A stretch of 20,894 bases of DNA, from assembly GCA_036897485.1 (NCBI GenBank), contig JAYMTF010001872.1:1-20894 (forward strand). The letters are read 5' to 3'. The notes beneath the pieces are model-generated. The model was not told the origin of the DNA and ran no database searches. It was given only the letters and a program-made list of their open reading frames with translations. The stretch comes from Pelargonium nanum (taxonomy: Eukaryota; Streptophyta; Magnoliopsida; Geraniales; Geraniaceae). Shown here one piece after another: positions 19,391 through 20,894 of this stretch. A program made the position numbers and the translations under genes. Position 1 is the stretch's first letter; every line of letters begins with the position of its first letter.

Positions 19391-19409
19391 ATATAAATTT
19401 GCATATTTG

Positions 19410-19446
<37 letters not shown>
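19410..19446. repeat. Microsatellite (TC)n(TA)n
   Basis: About eight CT units are followed by about ten TA units. It directly follows the SINE and may have grown from its tail. Confidence 0.85.
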
Positions 19447-19447
<1 letters not shown>

Positions 19448-19449
19448 TG

Positions 19450-20113
19450 GTTGAGATTTAAGACCTCTTTGATTTAGCATTTTTAGTAGAGCTAGCAATT
19501 TGTGTGTTTAGACTCACACGTAATATGATTGTTTTATGTTGCGTCTTTAAAACACGCACACGATTGTAATAGTATAACATATTCATTCCTATGAGGACTT
19601 TGACGTGCCAATGAACCTAAACCATATAGTTGAAAGTCTCTCAAAATAAATTGATTTGTCCATTAAATTTTGATTGAATCTACTATTGGCACGTAACACT
19701 ATAGTAATAATAATCATTTGTAACGAATGTATTAAATTTTAAACTTATTTGTAATTTAATTTGATCAGGAAATGAAAATAATTATAATAATAATTACATG
19801 ATCAAACATAAATGATGTAATAAAAAAATCATAAATTACCCATTTTTATATATTGAGGTAGTGTACCAAATACAGATCATATTATTTATGGATTAAATTG
19901 TTGGTTGGGGATTGTCACAAAATAAATGAATAATTATGAAAATTATGATAATTAAATAAGAAAAAAATAGCACATACATGTGACATAACATAAGGATAAT
20001 ATTTATGTCCATCATATCAAAATAAATCAATCGTTTGGTAGATTCTGGCATTTATTGGCTGTGGCTCATATTCAATCTTTTCAAATTGTTATCATAATCT
20101 CTTAAATTTCAAA
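19450..20113. other. AT-rich intergenic spacer
   Basis: No reading frame of note and no recognised repeat ends. Many short A/T tracts. Confidence 0.5.
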
Positions 20114-20340
20114 TTTTTTTTTTATACCATGGGGTATCTGAGCGGGCCCGCACACTTGCGGTTGGCACTTTTAAGCCGTTTTACCACACCCAGACAAATC
20201 TCCACTCGCCCCACTGTCAGCGCACTAAGCGGTTGGGGGCTGGCCCATGAGTTTTTCCATTCACAAGAGCTGAGATTCGAACCCCAACCACTTGATTAAG
20301 GGATGTAGTACTGAACCAACTACATCAACCCATTGGGTTA
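20114..20340 (-). mobile_element. tRNA-derived SINE, minus strand (different family)
   Basis: On the minus strand the element starts near 20340 with AACCCAATGGGTTGATGTAG. It has an A-box-like TAGTTGGTTCAG and a strong B-box GGTTCGAATCTC. The body includes CCCCAACCGCTTAGTGCGCT and GGGTGTGGTAAAACGGC, and it ends CCCCATGGTATAAAAAAAAA (the T run at 20114-20123). It is about 225 bp and looks nearly full length. The flanks TTAAATTTC and TTAAATCAT may be a diverged target duplication. Confidence 0.75.
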
Positions 20341-20894
20341 AATCATTTTCATAAGTAACATTCTACACACATATATAATAAATAAGAATGTTTCATTTAA
20401 TTATCAAATGATTCATTTATTTTAAATTGGTACTCAATTTAATTTTTGTTCTAATTTAACTATTAAATTATTCATATTGTTTCAATTTGATTATTCAGCC
20501 GTGCTAGTTTGTTTTGAATTGGTCTAACCCTTAATAGTTTCGTCAAATAGATTGGCATAGTGACAATTATTTTATAAAAAATTATATAATCTTCTTGTAA
20601 AAAAAATTAAAAAAAAAATCACGTCAATCTAATTTAGTGCTTTTGTTTTTTGCCTTGACTTTATTTTATATATAAATAAATAAAAAAAGTAGTGGGAAGT
20701 GGGCTATTTATCATTATAAAATTAGTAATTATTAATGAATATAATTATTTTGATTCAAGGTAAAATTGCCATGCAACTTTAGAAAAGGAGAGATAGATAG
20801 ATATCTTCTTTGTTGACAAAAGAAGAATGAAGAATCAACCTCAAACCAAACTCCCACTAATACAAATATCTAATGATGAAACAATAACTAATTA
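20341..20894. other. AT-rich intergenic spacer to the window end
   Basis: Mostly A/T tracts, with a short GATA microsatellite near 20791-20804. No gene is recognised. Confidence 0.5.

Overview
The window looks like nuclear DNA of a eudicot plant. The genes are split by AT-rich introns with GT/AG borders, the spacers carry plant SINEs and MITEs, and all three recognised proteins belong to plant families. I cannot name the species.

Layout. Positions 1-2935 hold a two-exon gene on the + strand for a short organellar PPR protein of the THA8-like type (coding 1112-2721, 249 aa). Its promoter has site II boxes and a telo-box, and its leader region contains a three-copy tandem repeat. Positions 2973-3920 hold a MITE with palindromic ends and a minus-strand SINE. 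Positions 3951-4795 are a tandem duplication of an exon-like module of unknown origin. Positions 5283-8187 on the minus strand hold a complete LAZY1 gravitropism gene (342 aa, five exons). Its first coding exon is 6 nt and its last is 20 nt, the known IGT-family layout. Positions 8188-14000 are mostly decayed or repetitive: a partly triplicated block at about 9640-11585 with two Stowaway-like MITEs wedged in it, MITE fragments, GC-rich degenerate repeats, and the 3' end of a LINE with its RNase H tail. A dense site II cluster lies at 14029-14153. Positions 14981-19032 hold a complete seven-exon YSL oligopeptide/metal-chelate transporter (676 aa, YSL5/7/8-like). Introns 1 and 6 carry pieces of one MITE family. 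Intron 6 and the 3' flank carry pieces of one SINE family. The rest, 19450-20894, is AT-rich spacer with one more SINE.

The three intact genes do not form a pathway: one acts in organelle RNA processing, one in gravity response and auxin flow, one in membrane transport. I worked out exon joins by hand from reading frame, splice signals and remembered family motifs. They agree in phase throughout, but no transcript data support them here. I found no CRISPR array, rRNA or functional tRNA, and no recognisable virus-like element. The best candidates for something undescribed are the duplicated exon-like modules at 3951-4795 and 9640-11585, which I could not assign to any family.
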